Shown here in pieces: positions 33,879-42,581 of a DNA stretch of 64,000 nucleotides; positions within the stretch are counted from its first letter, which is position 1, and the number at the start of each line of letters is the position of its first letter. The notes beneath the pieces are model-generated. The model did not search any database, had not been told where the DNA came from, and saw only the letters and a list, made by a program, of their open reading frames with translations. Location: NCBI GenBank assembly GCA_044867785.1, contig JBIOVM010000173.1, positions 11,305 through 75,304 of the forward strand, written 5' to 3'. Origin of the DNA: DASRDR01 sp044867785 (GTDB taxonomy: Bacteria > Methylomirabilota > Methylomirabilia > Rokubacteriales > DASRDR01). The position numbers and the translations under genes are program-made.

Positions 33879-34532
33879 GTGGTGGCATCTCGATCCTATC
33901 TCCTCGTGGGGCTGACCGGCGGCATTGCCTCGGGGAAGTCCGCCGTGAGCCGACAGCTCGTGGAGCTCGGCTGCCGGCTGGTCGACGCCGACGTCCTGGC
34001 GCGCGAGGTGGTGGAGCCGGGAACGCCGGCCTTGCGAGCCATCGTCGACGCATTCGGCCCGGACATCGTCGGTGGCGACGGTCGGCTCGACCGGAAGCGC
34101 CTCGGCGCCCTCGTCTTTGCCGATCCCGCGCGGCGGAAGACGCTGGAGGCCATCACGCACCCCGCGATCACCGCGCGACGGCAGGCGATCCTCGACGCCT
34201 GGGCCGCCGAGCGCTTCGACGGCATCGTCGTGCTGGACATCCCGCTCCTGGTCGAGGTCGGCGCCGTGGCGAGCGTCGATCGCGTGGTCCTCGTCTACGC
34301 GGAGCCGGCGGCGCAGCTCGAGCGGCTCATGCGCCGGGAGGGCTTCGACCCGGCCGAGGCCGCGCGGCGGATCGGGAGCCAGATGCCGCTCGGCGAAAAG
34401 GTCCGCCACGCGCACTACGTCGTGGACAACTCCGGCTCGCCCGACGAGACCGCCGCCCAGGTCCGCGCCGTCCACGCCGCGTTGGTTGCCGAGCACCGCG
34501 CGCGACGCCGGGCGGCCGGATCGCCCCCATGA
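33879..34532 (+). CDS. coaE: Dephospho-CoA kinase
   Basis: The 217-residue P-loop kinase makes CoA from dephospho-CoA and ATP, the last step of CoA synthesis. Walker A is GLTGGIASGKSAVS near residue 12. CRLVDADVLAREVVEPGTPA and HPAITARRQAIL are CoaE hallmarks, and VVLDIPLLVEVG precedes the lid region with RLMRREGFDPAEAARRI. YVVDNSGSPDET near the end is also typical. Two GTG codons at 33879 and 33882 are the candidate starts. The stop overlaps the rsmA ATG (ATGA), an arrangement that suggests translational coupling. Confidence 0.94.
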   Translation: MVASRSYLLVGLTGGIASGKSAVSRQLVELGCRLVDADVLAREVVEPGTPALRAIVDAFGPDIVGGDGRLDRKRLGALVFADPARRKTLEAITHPAITARRQAILDAWAAERFDGIVVLDIPLLVEVGAVASVDRVVLVYAEPAAQLERLMRREGFDPAEAARRIGSQMPLGEKVRHAHYVVDNSGSPDETAAQVRAVHAALVAEHRARRRAAGSPP

Positions 34533-35386
34533 CCGCCCGGCGCGCCGCGCCGCGCGGGAGCGCGGGGGTTACCGGGCGTCGCCGGCGGGCGCTCGGCCAG
34601 CACTTCCTGGCCGATCCCGGCATCGCGGGCCGGATCGTGGACGCCGTCGGCGCCACCGCCGCCGACGTCGTGTGTGAGATCGGCTCCGGCCCGGGCGTGC
34701 TGACCCGCGCCCTCGCCCGGCGGGCGGGCCGGCTGGTCGCGCTCGAGATCGATCCGGCGCTCCAGGGGGGCCTGGCGCGGGCGGCGCGGCACTGGCCGGA
34801 GGCCCCGCAGGTCGAGGTCCGCCTCGCGGACGCGCGGACCTTCGCCTACGAGACACTGCGGGACCTTCGACCGCACCCCGAGGGCCGGGCCCTCGTCGTG
34901 GGGAACCTCCCGTACAGCGTGTCGAAGCCCATCCTCGAGCGCCTCCTCTCGGCGCACGCGCACCTCGACACCGCGGTCCTCATGCTCCAGCGTGAGGTGG
35001 CCGAACGGCTGGCGGCGGCGCCGGGCGGCCGGGAGTACGGCGCCCTCTCGGTGTTCTGGCAGTGCTGGGCGGACGTGACGCGCCTCCTGACCGTCCCGCC
35101 CGCCGCCTTCCGGCCGCCGCCCGCCGTGGAGTCGGCCGTCATCCGGGCGGTGTTTCGGCCCGCTCCCCGCGTGGCGCTGGCCGATTCGGCCGCCTTCACG
35201 CGCTTGGTGCGCGCCGCCTTCGGTCAGCGGCGGAAGACGCTCGCGAACGCGCTCCGCGGCGGAGGCCTGGGCAGTGCGGAGCGAGTGGGGAGCGCCCTCG
35301 CGCAGGCGGGCATCCACGGGGGGCGCCGGGCCGAGACACTCGCGCTGGAGGAGTTCGCCCGCCTGGCCGACGCTCTCGGGCCCTGA
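34529..35386 (+). CDS. rsmA: 16S rRNA dimethyladenosine transferase
   Basis: The 285-residue KsgA/RsmA enzyme dimethylates two adjacent adenines in the 3' hairpin of 16S rRNA during small-subunit assembly. ALGQHFLADPGIAGRIVDAV and CEIGSGPGVLTRALARR give the SAM site. LVVGNLPYSVSKPILERLL contains the NLPY catalytic motif. VPPAAFRPPPAVESAVIR and FGQRRKTLANAL belong to the C-terminal part. An extra basic N-terminal tail of about 18 residues precedes the conserved start. It overlaps coaE by four bases. Confidence 0.95.
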   Translation: MTARRAAPRGSAGVTGRRRRALGQHFLADPGIAGRIVDAVGATAADVVCEIGSGPGVLTRALARRAGRLVALEIDPALQGGLARAARHWPEAPQVEVRLADARTFAYETLRDLRPHPEGRALVVGNLPYSVSKPILERLLSAHAHLDTAVLMLQREVAERLAAAPGGREYGALSVFWQCWADVTRLLTVPPAAFRPPPAVESAVIRAVFRPAPRVALADSAAFTRLVRAAFGQRRKTLANALRGGGLGSAERVGSALAQAGIHGGRRAETLALEEFARLADALGP

Positions 35387-35571
35387 CGGCCGGACGGATT
35401 CGCCATCGGGGCGGTCGCCTGGCGGAGGCCGGGATCCGCGCCACTCCCTCGAACCGGAGGTCGCGGCGAGCAGGCGGTGATCCCGTCGCCGGCCTCGTGC
35501 GGATCGCCGGCGTGCATGGCGCTTCCGGTTTTTGGGCGGCTCCGAGACCGCGTGGTACGCTACCGACAAGT

Positions 35572-37287
35572 ATGACCGACCGCGTCATCCCGGCCGGCGT
35601 CCCGGCCGGGGCCCTCGGTGACCCCGCGATCGAGCCCAGCGTCCGAATCGTCCCCCTCGGCGGCCTCGGCGAGATCGGCCTCAACATGATGCTGATCGAG
35701 GCGGGCGAGGATCTCCTGGCCGTCGACTGCGGCCTCATGTTCCCGGACGCGACGATGCCGGGCGTCGACTACGTGATCCCCGACTTCACGTACCTCCGCG
35801 CCAAGCGAGAACAGGTGCGGGGGGTGATCCTCACGCACGCCCACGAGGACCACATCGGAGCGCTCCCGTACCTCCTGCGCGAGCTGGACGTGCCCGTGTA
35901 CGGGCCACGGATGGCGCTGGCGCTCGCCGGCGAGCGTCTCCGGGAGCACGGGCGGGAGGATCGCGCGCGGCTGGTGCCGGTCGAGCCTCGCCGCGCATTC
36001 CACGTCGGCGGCTTCCGCGTGGAGCCGATCCGGGTCACGCACTCCGTGGTGGACGGGCTCGGCTACGCCATCGAGACGCCGGTCGGGACGCTCGTCCACA
36101 CCGGCGACTTCAAGTTCGATCCGCACCCGATCGACGGCGAGCGCTCCGACTATCACCGCCTGGCCGAGCTCGGCGAGCGTGGGGTGCTGTGCCTCATGGC
36201 CGACTCGACGAACGTCGACCGGCCCGGCACGACGCCGTCCGAGCGGGAGGTGGGCCGCGCGCTGGCGGAGCGCCTGCGCCGCGCGCGCGGGCGCGTGATC
36301 CTCGCGACCTTCGCTTCGCACGTCCATCGCATCCAGCAGGTCCTGGACCTCGCCGCCGCGTTCGGGCGAAAGGTCGCGCTCCTCGGCCGGAGCATGGAGA
36401 CCAACGTGCGCCTGGCCGCGGAGCTCGGATATCTCCGCGTGCCCGACGGGGCGCTCCTCCCGCTCGAGGAGCTGGCGGCGCTGCCGCCCTACCGCCAGGT
36501 GATCGTTTCCACCGGGAGCCAGGGCGAGCCGAACTCGGCGCTCGCGCTCATGGCGGCCGGGGAGCACAAGTCCCTTCAGGTCGGCGACGGGGACCTCGTC
36601 ATCCTCTCGGCGCGCGTCATCCCGGGTCACGAGCGGACGATCACCGGTCTGGTGAACCAGCTCCTCCGTCTCGGCGCCGAGGTGCTCTGGGAAGGGGTCG
36701 CGTTCGTCCACGTCTCGGGCCACGCCTCCCAGGACGAGCTCCGGCTCATGCTGAACCTCGTCCGGCCGCAGTTCTTCGTCCCGGTGCACGGGGAGTACCG
36801 GCACCTCGTGGCGCACGCGCGGCTCGCACGGGACGTCGGGATCCCGGGTGAGCACGTCTTCGTCATCGAGGACGGCCAGGGCCTCGAGCTCACCAAGACG
36901 GGGGCGCGCGCGCTCCAGCGATTCCCGGTGGGCCGGGTGCTGGTCGACGGCAAGGGCGTGGGCGACGTGGGCGCGGTGGTGCTGCGGGACCGCGAGCTCT
37001 TGGCCCAGGACGGCATGGTGGTGGTCGCGGTCACCGTGGACCGCGTCACCGGCGAGGTCCTCGCGGGCCCGGAGCTCGCCTCGCGCGGCTGGGTCTACGA
37101 GCGCGAGTCCGAGGGCGTCCTGGAGGAGGCGAAGGCGGCGCTCCGCGAGGCTCTCGCGGCGCACCCGCGCGAGACCCCGCTCGCGCGGGAGGCGCTCGTC
37201 GCGCTCCTCCGCGGCACGCTCCGGCGCTTCATCACCCAGCGCTACGATCGCAAGCCGATCGTCCTTCCGCTCGTGCTGGACGCGTGA
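35572..37287 (+). CDS. rnj: Ribonuclease J
   Basis: The 571-residue metallo-beta-lactamase/beta-CASP nuclease acts in mRNA decay and rRNA maturation, with endo- and 5'-3' exo-activity. The start region IVPLGGLGEIGLNMMLIE is classical. The zinc motif HAHEDH is at residues 89-94, and later zinc ligands lie in VHTGDFKFD. ATFASHVHRIQQVLD and VSTGSQGEPNSALA belong to the beta-CASP domain. HVSGHASQDELRLMLNLVRP and FVPVHGEYRHL follow, and the C-terminal domain ends with RRFITQRYDRKPIVLPLVL. A weak promoter (TTGGGC/TACGCT) is possible just before ATG 35572. The stop overlaps the ftsK start. Confidence 0.95.
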   Translation: MTDRVIPAGVPAGALGDPAIEPSVRIVPLGGLGEIGLNMMLIEAGEDLLAVDCGLMFPDATMPGVDYVIPDFTYLRAKREQVRGVILTHAHEDHIGALPYLLRELDVPVYGPRMALALAGERLREHGREDRARLVPVEPRRAFHVGGFRVEPIRVTHSVVDGLGYAIETPVGTLVHTGDFKFDPHPIDGERSDYHRLAELGERGVLCLMADSTNVDRPGTTPSEREVGRALAERLRRARGRVILATFASHVHRIQQVLDLAAAFGRKVALLGRSMETNVRLAAELGYLRVPDGALLPLEELAALPPYRQVIVSTGSQGEPNSALALMAAGEHKSLQVGDGDLVILSARVIPGHERTITGLVNQLLRLGAEVLWEGVAFVHVSGHASQDELRLMLNLVRPQFFVPVHGEYRHLVAHARLARDVGIPGEHVFVIEDGQGLELTKTGARALQRFPVGRVLVDGKGVGDVGAVVLRDRELLAQDGMVVVAVTVDRVTGEVLAGPELASRGWVYERESEGVLEEAKAALREALAAHPRETPLAREALVALLRGTLRRFITQRYDRKPIVLPLVLDA

Positions 37288-39554
37288 TGGCGAAGGCGAA
37301 GAGCCGGCCGAAGATCCCGGCGCGGTGGCTCCGCGAGGCCCAGGGCGTCGTCGGGCTCGGCCTGGCCGCCTACCTGGGCGTGGTGCTGCTCTCCTACGAT
37401 CCGGCGCTCCGCTGGGTCGACCAGGGCGGGCGTGTCGGCGTCGTCGGGCTCTGGGTGGGGTGGGCGCTCTTCACGACGGTCGGCTACGCGGCCTACCTCG
37501 TGCCGGTGGTCCTGATGGCCTGGGCGTTCGCGGCCTTCACGCGCCCGGTCGCCGTCGGGACTCTGTCCCTCGTCGTCGGCGCCGCGCTCGGGCTCGTCGC
37601 GCTCACGGGACTCCTGGCCCAGCTGTCGGGACCGGTCCGGGGCGTGTGGGTTCACCGCGGCGGCTGGCTCGGCTGGGTCGTCCTGGCGACGCTACGCCGG
37701 ACGCTCGGCGAGGTCGGCGCACTGGTGCTGCTCGTCACGCTCCTCGCGGTCGCGGGGCTCTGCATCACGCAGGTGTCCTACGCCGGGATCTCCCGCGCCG
37801 TCGTCGCGCGCCTGGGCGCGCTCGCCCGCCGGCGCCGCCCGGCGGCCCGGCCGGCCCCCGCGGCCCCGGTCCCGACCCTCGCCGCTCCGCCAATCGTCGA
37901 GCCGCGCCCGCAGCCCCCGGCCCCCGCGATCGCGCGCCCGGTCGAGGCCCCGGTGCCGTTCCAGGCGGCGGAGCGGCCCCCGGAGCGGCCGCGGCCCGCG
38001 CGGAGCGAGGAGCGGCCGCGGCCGAGCGGCGAGCGCGGAGCGGCCGGCGAGGATCGCCCGCGCCCCACCGAGCGTCGCGGCTCCAAGCAGGAGATCTTCG
38101 GCTTCGCGAGACCCGGAGCGACCTTCCAGCTCCCGCCGGTCTCGCTGCTCAAGGCGCCGGTGAGCGGCGAGCGGCGGCGCACGGAGAGCGAGGAGGAGCT
38201 CCGGCAGAACGCCGAGCACCTCCGGAAGCGCCTCGAGGACTTCGGGGTCAAGGGGCACATCGCGCGGATCAACCCGGGTCCGGTCATCACCGGCTACGAG
38301 TTCGAGCCGGGCCCGGGCATCAAGGTGAACCAGGTCGTGAACCTGGCCGACGACCTGGCGCTCGCGATGAAAGCCGGGGCGGTACGCGTCTACGGGCCCG
38401 TGCCGGGGCGCGGGAGCGTCGCGATCGAGGTCCCGAACCCCGAGCCCTCCATCGTGTACCTCCGGGACATGCTCCTGTCGAAGGAGTTCAAGGAGGCGAA
38501 GAGCCCGCTCCCGCTGGCCCTCGGGCGCGACGCGATCGGGCAAGCGGCGGTCGCCGACCTGGCGGCGATGCCGCACCTCCTCGTCGCGGGGGCGACGGGC
38601 ACCGGCAAGTCGGCCGGCCTCAACGCGATGATCTGCTCCATCCTCTTCCGCCGCACGCCGGCCGAGGCGCGCTTCCTCATGATCGATCCGAAGCGCCTCG
38701 AGCTCGGCATGTACGACGGTATCCCGCACCTCCTAGCGCCGGTGGTGACGGACGCGAAGGAGGCGGCGTCGCGCCTGCGCTGGATCGTCGGCCGCATGGA
38801 CGAGCGCTACAAGCTGCTCGCCGAGAAGTCGGTCCGGAACATCGAGGGCTACAACCGCGAGGTGGACGAGGCCGAGCGCCTCCCGTACTGGATCATCATC
38901 GTGGACGAGCTGGCCGACCTCATGATGGTCTCGGCCGGCGAGGTCGAGTCCTCGCTCGCCCGGCTCGCGCAGATCGCGCGCGCGGTGGGCATCCACCTGA
39001 TCATCGCCACGCAGCGGCCCTCGGTCGACGTGATCACCGGGCTCATCAAGGCGAACTTCCCGGCCCGGATCGCCTTCCAGGCCGCCACCAAGGTGGACTC
39101 CCGCACGATCCTCGACCAGAACGGCGCCGAGCAGCTCATCGGTCGCGGCGACATGCTCTTCGTGCCCCCGGCGACGTCCCGCCCGGTCAGGATCCACGGC
39201 GCCTGGGTCTCCGAGCCCGAGGTGCGCGACGTGGTCCGCTTCCTCAAGGACCAGGGTCAGGCGGTCTTCGAGCAGGGCCTGCTGCAGCCGGTGCGCGAGG
39301 AGCGCGGCGTCAACGGCGGCGGCGGCGAGGCCGAGCGCGACGACGTCTACTGGCGGGCGGTCGAGCTGATCGTGAGCCAGAAGCAGGCGTCCATCAGCTT
39401 CATCCAGCGGCGGATGGGGCTCGGGTACCCGAAGGCCGCGCGCTTCATCGACCTGATGGAGCAGGACCGGATCATCGGTCCGGGGGACGGCGCCAAGCCG
39501 CGGCAGATCCTCGTCGGCCCGGAGTATCTCCTCCGCCGCTCGGCCTCCAGTTAG
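37287..39554 (+). CDS. ftsK: DNA translocase FtsK
   Basis: The 755-residue protein (GTG 37284 would add one residue) anchors at the division septum and pumps chromosome ends apart. Four N-terminal membrane helices cover residues 18 to about 170. A Pro/Arg/Glu-rich linker of about 110 residues follows. The motor starts with LRKRLEDFGVKGHIARINPG (alpha domain), then LLVAGATGTGKSAGLNAMIC, with Walker A Lys at about 441. Walker B is in YWIIIVDELADLMM. The gamma domain (SQKQASISFIQRRMGLGYPK), which recognises KOPS-type sites, closes the protein. It shares TGATG with the RNase J stop. Confidence 0.95.
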   Translation: MAKAKSRPKIPARWLREAQGVVGLGLAAYLGVVLLSYDPALRWVDQGGRVGVVGLWVGWALFTTVGYAAYLVPVVLMAWAFAAFTRPVAVGTLSLVVGAALGLVALTGLLAQLSGPVRGVWVHRGGWLGWVVLATLRRTLGEVGALVLLVTLLAVAGLCITQVSYAGISRAVVARLGALARRRRPAARPAPAAPVPTLAAPPIVEPRPQPPAPAIARPVEAPVPFQAAERPPERPRPARSEERPRPSGERGAAGEDRPRPTERRGSKQEIFGFARPGATFQLPPVSLLKAPVSGERRRTESEEELRQNAEHLRKRLEDFGVKGHIARINPGPVITGYEFEPGPGIKVNQVVNLADDLALAMKAGAVRVYGPVPGRGSVAIEVPNPEPSIVYLRDMLLSKEFKEAKSPLPLALGRDAIGQAAVADLAAMPHLLVAGATGTGKSAGLNAMICSILFRRTPAEARFLMIDPKRLELGMYDGIPHLLAPVVTDAKEAASRLRWIVGRMDERYKLLAEKSVRNIEGYNREVDEAERLPYWIIIVDELADLMMVSAGEVESSLARLAQIARAVGIHLIIATQRPSVDVITGLIKANFPARIAFQAATKVDSRTILDQNGAEQLIGRGDMLFVPPATSRPVRIHGAWVSEPEVRDVVRFLKDQGQAVFEQGLLQPVREERGVNGGGGEAERDDVYWRAVELIVSQKQASISFIQRRMGLGYPKAARFIDLMEQDRIIGPGDGAKPRQILVGPEYLLRRSASS

Positions 39555-39712
39555 CCGGCGCCGCGCGGCCCCCGGCGACGGGGTGCGCGGACGTCTCGGG
39601 CCCCACGGGTGGGGGTCCCGTCGATCGCGTGCCAGAGTGACACTCCGTCACCCTCCCGAGACGTGCCGATGGTTGACAGTGCCCGGGCCGGTCGGGCATC
39701 GTATGGAACGCG

Positions 39713-40045
39713 ATGAAGCTCAGCGAGTTTCTGCGACAGAGCACGCGCCCGCAGGCCTTCGGGACCTTGACCGACGGCGATCGCGCGTGCGCGGTCGCGC
39801 AGATGTTCGAGGAAGCGTTCGGCGTCCCGACCCAGCGTGTGGGGGTTCGGCGAGAGAGCCAGCTGCTTCGGTGGGTCGTCCAGACCTACCGGATCCAGAT
39901 CCCGACGCGGCGGGAATGGTGCCGGAAGTGCGAGATCCCGTTCGAGCTGCCGGAGGGCCTGTCGGGCTACCTGATTCACCTGAATGACGTCCACCTCGCG
40001 TCGAAGGCCGTCATCGTCGAGGCTCTCGAGGAGCTCGGCCTCTAG
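39713..40045 (+). CDS. Small conserved-looking protein with a C-x2-C ... H-x4-H motif
   Basis: The 110-residue product starts at ATG 39713. The C-terminal half has Cys70-x2-Cys73 and, 15 residues later, His89-x4-His94 in LIHLNDVH, a zinc-finger-like spacing. The HLNDxH box followed by a helix (LASKAVIVEALEELG) recalls a group of short uncharacterised proteins found in phages and bacteria. No function is known. The N-terminal half is helical with RACAVAQMFEEAFG. A TTGACA hexamer at 39673-39678 lies upstream without a clear -10 at the right distance. Confidence 0.65.
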   Translation: MKLSEFLRQSTRPQAFGTLTDGDRACAVAQMFEEAFGVPTQRVGVRRESQLLRWVVQTYRIQIPTRREWCRKCEIPFELPEGLSGYLIHLNDVHLASKAVIVEALEELGL

Positions 40046-40084
40046 TCCCACGCCGGTCTCCTGCCGGCGTCTCGCCGCCGCCCG

Positions 40085-40759
40085 ATGCACGTGCGATCCC
40101 GCGCGATTCCTCTGATCCTGAGCCTGGTGGCCGTCCTCTTCGGCCCGGGCCTCGGAGTCGCCGGGGCGGCCCCTTCCCTCGAGGAGGCCGTGAACGCGCT
40201 GGAGCAGGCCCAGCGGCGGGTGACCGACCTGAAGGCCCCGTTCCGCCAGGCGTCCTACAACCGGACGCTCAACCAGACCGTCGAGGCGCGCGGCACGCTC
40301 TACCTGAAGAAGCCGGGGCGCCTGCGGTGGGAGTACCAGACCCCGACGCCCCAGGAGATCGTGTCCGACGGCGCCAAGCTCTGGATCTACACGCCGGAGC
40401 TCAAGCAGGTGAACGTGACGGCCGCGCCCCAGGCGCTCGCCGGCCCGGCCGGGAGCTTTCTCCAGGGGCTCGGGCAGGTGCGGGAGCACTTCCAGGCGCG
40501 CTTCCTGAACCCCGCGCAGCCGACCGACGCCGAGGGGCTGCTCGTCCTGGACCTGACGCCCAAGCGGCCCCAACCGCTCCTCGCGCGCCTCATCGTCTCG
40601 GTCGACCCGAAGAGCTGGCTCGTGCGGCAGGCGGTCGTGCACGACGAGCTCGGCAACACCGTGACCGTGCGCTTCGGGGAGACGGTGGTCAACTCAGGGC
40701 TGTCCGACGCGCTGTTCGTCTTCGTCCCGCCGGCGGGCGTCTCGGTGATCCAGCACTGA
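40085..40759 (+). CDS. lolA: Outer-membrane lipoprotein carrier protein LolA
   Basis: The 224-residue periplasmic chaperone ferries lipoproteins from LolCDE to the outer membrane. A signal peptide covers about the first 28 residues (IPLILSLVAVLFGPGLGVAGA, cleavage near AGA-AP). Family features are a helical start (LEEAVNALEQAQRRVTDLKA), FRQASYNRTL, then GTLYLKKPGRLRWEYQTP and IVSDGAKLWIYTPELKQV, forming the hydrophobic half-barrel. The C-terminal strands have VVHDELGNTVTVRFGE. Its presence indicates a diderm cell. It lies 15 nt ahead of the YajQ-family gene. Confidence 0.92.
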   Translation: MHVRSRAIPLILSLVAVLFGPGLGVAGAAPSLEEAVNALEQAQRRVTDLKAPFRQASYNRTLNQTVEARGTLYLKKPGRLRWEYQTPTPQEIVSDGAKLWIYTPELKQVNVTAAPQALAGPAGSFLQGLGQVREHFQARFLNPAQPTDAEGLLVLDLTPKRPQPLLARLIVSVDPKSWLVRQAVVHDELGNTVTVRFGETVVNSGLSDALFVFVPPAGVSVIQH

Positions 40760-40774
40760 CGCCGGGAGAGGAGC

Positions 40775-41275
40775 ATGGCCAAGGGTGACAACTCGTTCGA
40801 CGTCGCGTGCAAGGTGGACCCGCAGGCCGTGGCCGACGCGGTCCACCAGGCCACCCGCGAGGTCCAGACGCGCTACGACCTCAAGCAGACGAAGACCCAG
40901 CTCGGGCTCGAGAAGGACGCGATCACCGTCCACACCGACAACGACTACGTCCTCAAGCAGATCCTCGACGTGCTCCAGTCGAAGCTCCACCGCCGCGGCG
41001 TGCCTCTGAAGGCGCTCTCCTACGGCAAGGTCGAGCCGGCGGCCGGCGGCACCGTGCGCCAGCGGATCGACGTCCAGCAGGGCATTCCGATGGAGAAGGC
41101 CAAGGAGATCGTCCGCCTGGTCAAGGACTCGAAGCTGAAGGTCCAGGCGCAGATCCAGGAGGACCAAGTCCGGGTGTTCGGCAAGAACCGGGACGACCTC
41201 CAGGCGGTGATCAAGCTCCTCCGCGAGAAGGACCTCGGCATCGAGATGCAGTTCACGAACTACCGCTCGGAGTAG
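40775..41275 (+). CDS. YajQ family cyclic-di-GMP-binding protein
   Basis: The 166-residue protein matches the YajQ/UPF0234 family along its full length. It starts AKGDNSFDVACKVDPQAVAD and has REVQTRYDLKQTKTQLGL, ITVHTDNDYVLKQILDVL and LREKDLGIEMQFTNYRSE at the end. It folds as two RRM-like halves, and family members in Xanthomonas and Pseudomonas bind cyclic di-GMP. A strong Shine-Dalgarno (GGAGAGGAG) directly precedes ATG 40775. It is probably co-transcribed with lolA. Confidence 0.92.
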   Translation: MAKGDNSFDVACKVDPQAVADAVHQATREVQTRYDLKQTKTQLGLEKDAITVHTDNDYVLKQILDVLQSKLHRRGVPLKALSYGKVEPAAGGTVRQRIDVQQGIPMEKAKEIVRLVKDSKLKVQAQIQEDQVRVFGKNRDDLQAVIKLLREKDLGIEMQFTNYRSE

Positions 41276-41332
41276 GTCCCCGGCGGCACCGTCCACTCCG
41301 TGCCCCGCGGTCGCCGGCGCGTCGGAGCCCGG

Positions 41333-41701
41333 CTACCGGACGACGACCGCGTCGGGCAGGCCTTCGAAGTCAGCGTCGGCGGTGATGAGCGTCGCGCCTG
41401 CCGACGCGCCGTCGCGTAGACGAGCGAGTCCGCCATCGCGAGGCCGTGGGCGAGGGAGAGATCGGCCGCCTCAAGGGCGAGCGACTTCCTCCACCGGGGC
41501 GATGGTCGCCCGACGCAGCGCGGCCACCGCAGCGACGGCGCGCTCCTCCGACAGGTCGCGGCGGATGACCTTGTAGATCTCGTAGATCTCGATTGCCGAC
41601 ACGAGCAGCGGTTCCGAGCCTTCAAGGTCGCGCGCAAAGCGGCTGGCGCGCGGTCGGTCGGCGAGGCACTCGATCCAGCCGCTCGAGTCGACCAGGATCA
41701 G
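41333..41701 (-). pseudogene. vapC: VapC-type PIN-domain toxin gene, broken by two compensating frameshifts
   Basis: Directly after vapB the minus strand reads LILVDSSGWIECLADRP and continues to APVEEVARP, then meets TGA at 41473-41471. A shifted frame carries SLALEAADLSLAHGLAMADS to YATAR, and the first frame resumes with GATLITADADFEGLPDAVV and ends at TAG 41335-41333. All four PIN acidic positions are recognisable (VDSS, IYEIYK, MADS, TADADF). A one-base gain near 41480-41490 and a one-base loss near 41396-41406 explain it, and overall length stays at 122 codons. The expected ATG is CTG at 41701, overlapping the vapB stop. It is probably an inactive toxin, unless the indels are assembly errors. 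Confidence 0.7.
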
Positions 41702-41907
41702 AGGCGATCTTTCTTCTCGCGGAGGCCGCGGTCGCTGGCGCCACGGGCCATGCCCCGGAACGCCCGCATCGGCCGGTCGGGGACCAGAAAGATCACGTCC
41801 CCCTTCGCCAGGACGGTGAGCTTCATCCCGGGCTGGAGACGAAGGCGCTCCCGGGTCGCGCGCGGGAGCACGAGCTGGAACTTGCTGGACAGGGTCACTG
41901 TCTCCAT
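41698..41907 (-). CDS. vapB: VapB-type antitoxin (AbrB/SpoVT DNA-binding fold)
   Basis: The 69-residue product starts METVTLSSKFQLVLPRATRE and continues LRLQPGMKLTVLAKGD, the swapped-hairpin AbrB/MazE domain. A short C-terminal tail (MRAFRGMARGASDRGLREK) would wrap a PIN toxin and neutralise it. In family members the dimer also represses its own promoter. The partner directly downstream is the broken vapC. ATG 41907 has a GAGGG-like purine run about 10 nt upstream. Orphaned antitoxins can persist as repressors or as protection against other VapC copies. Confidence 0.82.
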   Translation of the reverse strand: METVTLSSKFQLVLPRATRERLRLQPGMKLTVLAKGDVIFLVPDRPMRAFRGMARGASDRGLREKKDRL

Positions 41908-41963
41908 CGTCTTACCCTCAGGCTATCGATCGCACTCGCGTAATCTCCGGCTCTTATCGGCCG

Positions 41964-42580
<617 letters not shown>

Positions 42581-42581
<1 letters not shown>

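Noticed and set aside
39583..39987. A 134-codon plus-strand ORF overlapping the zinc-finger-like gene
   Set aside because: Its translation is low complexity and the overlapping frame at 39713 has the protein-like pattern.
41260..41637. A 125-codon minus-strand ORF treated as a normal gene
   Set aside because: Only its middle third (LALEAADLSLAHGLAMADS) is protein-like; that part belongs to the frameshifted PIN toxin.
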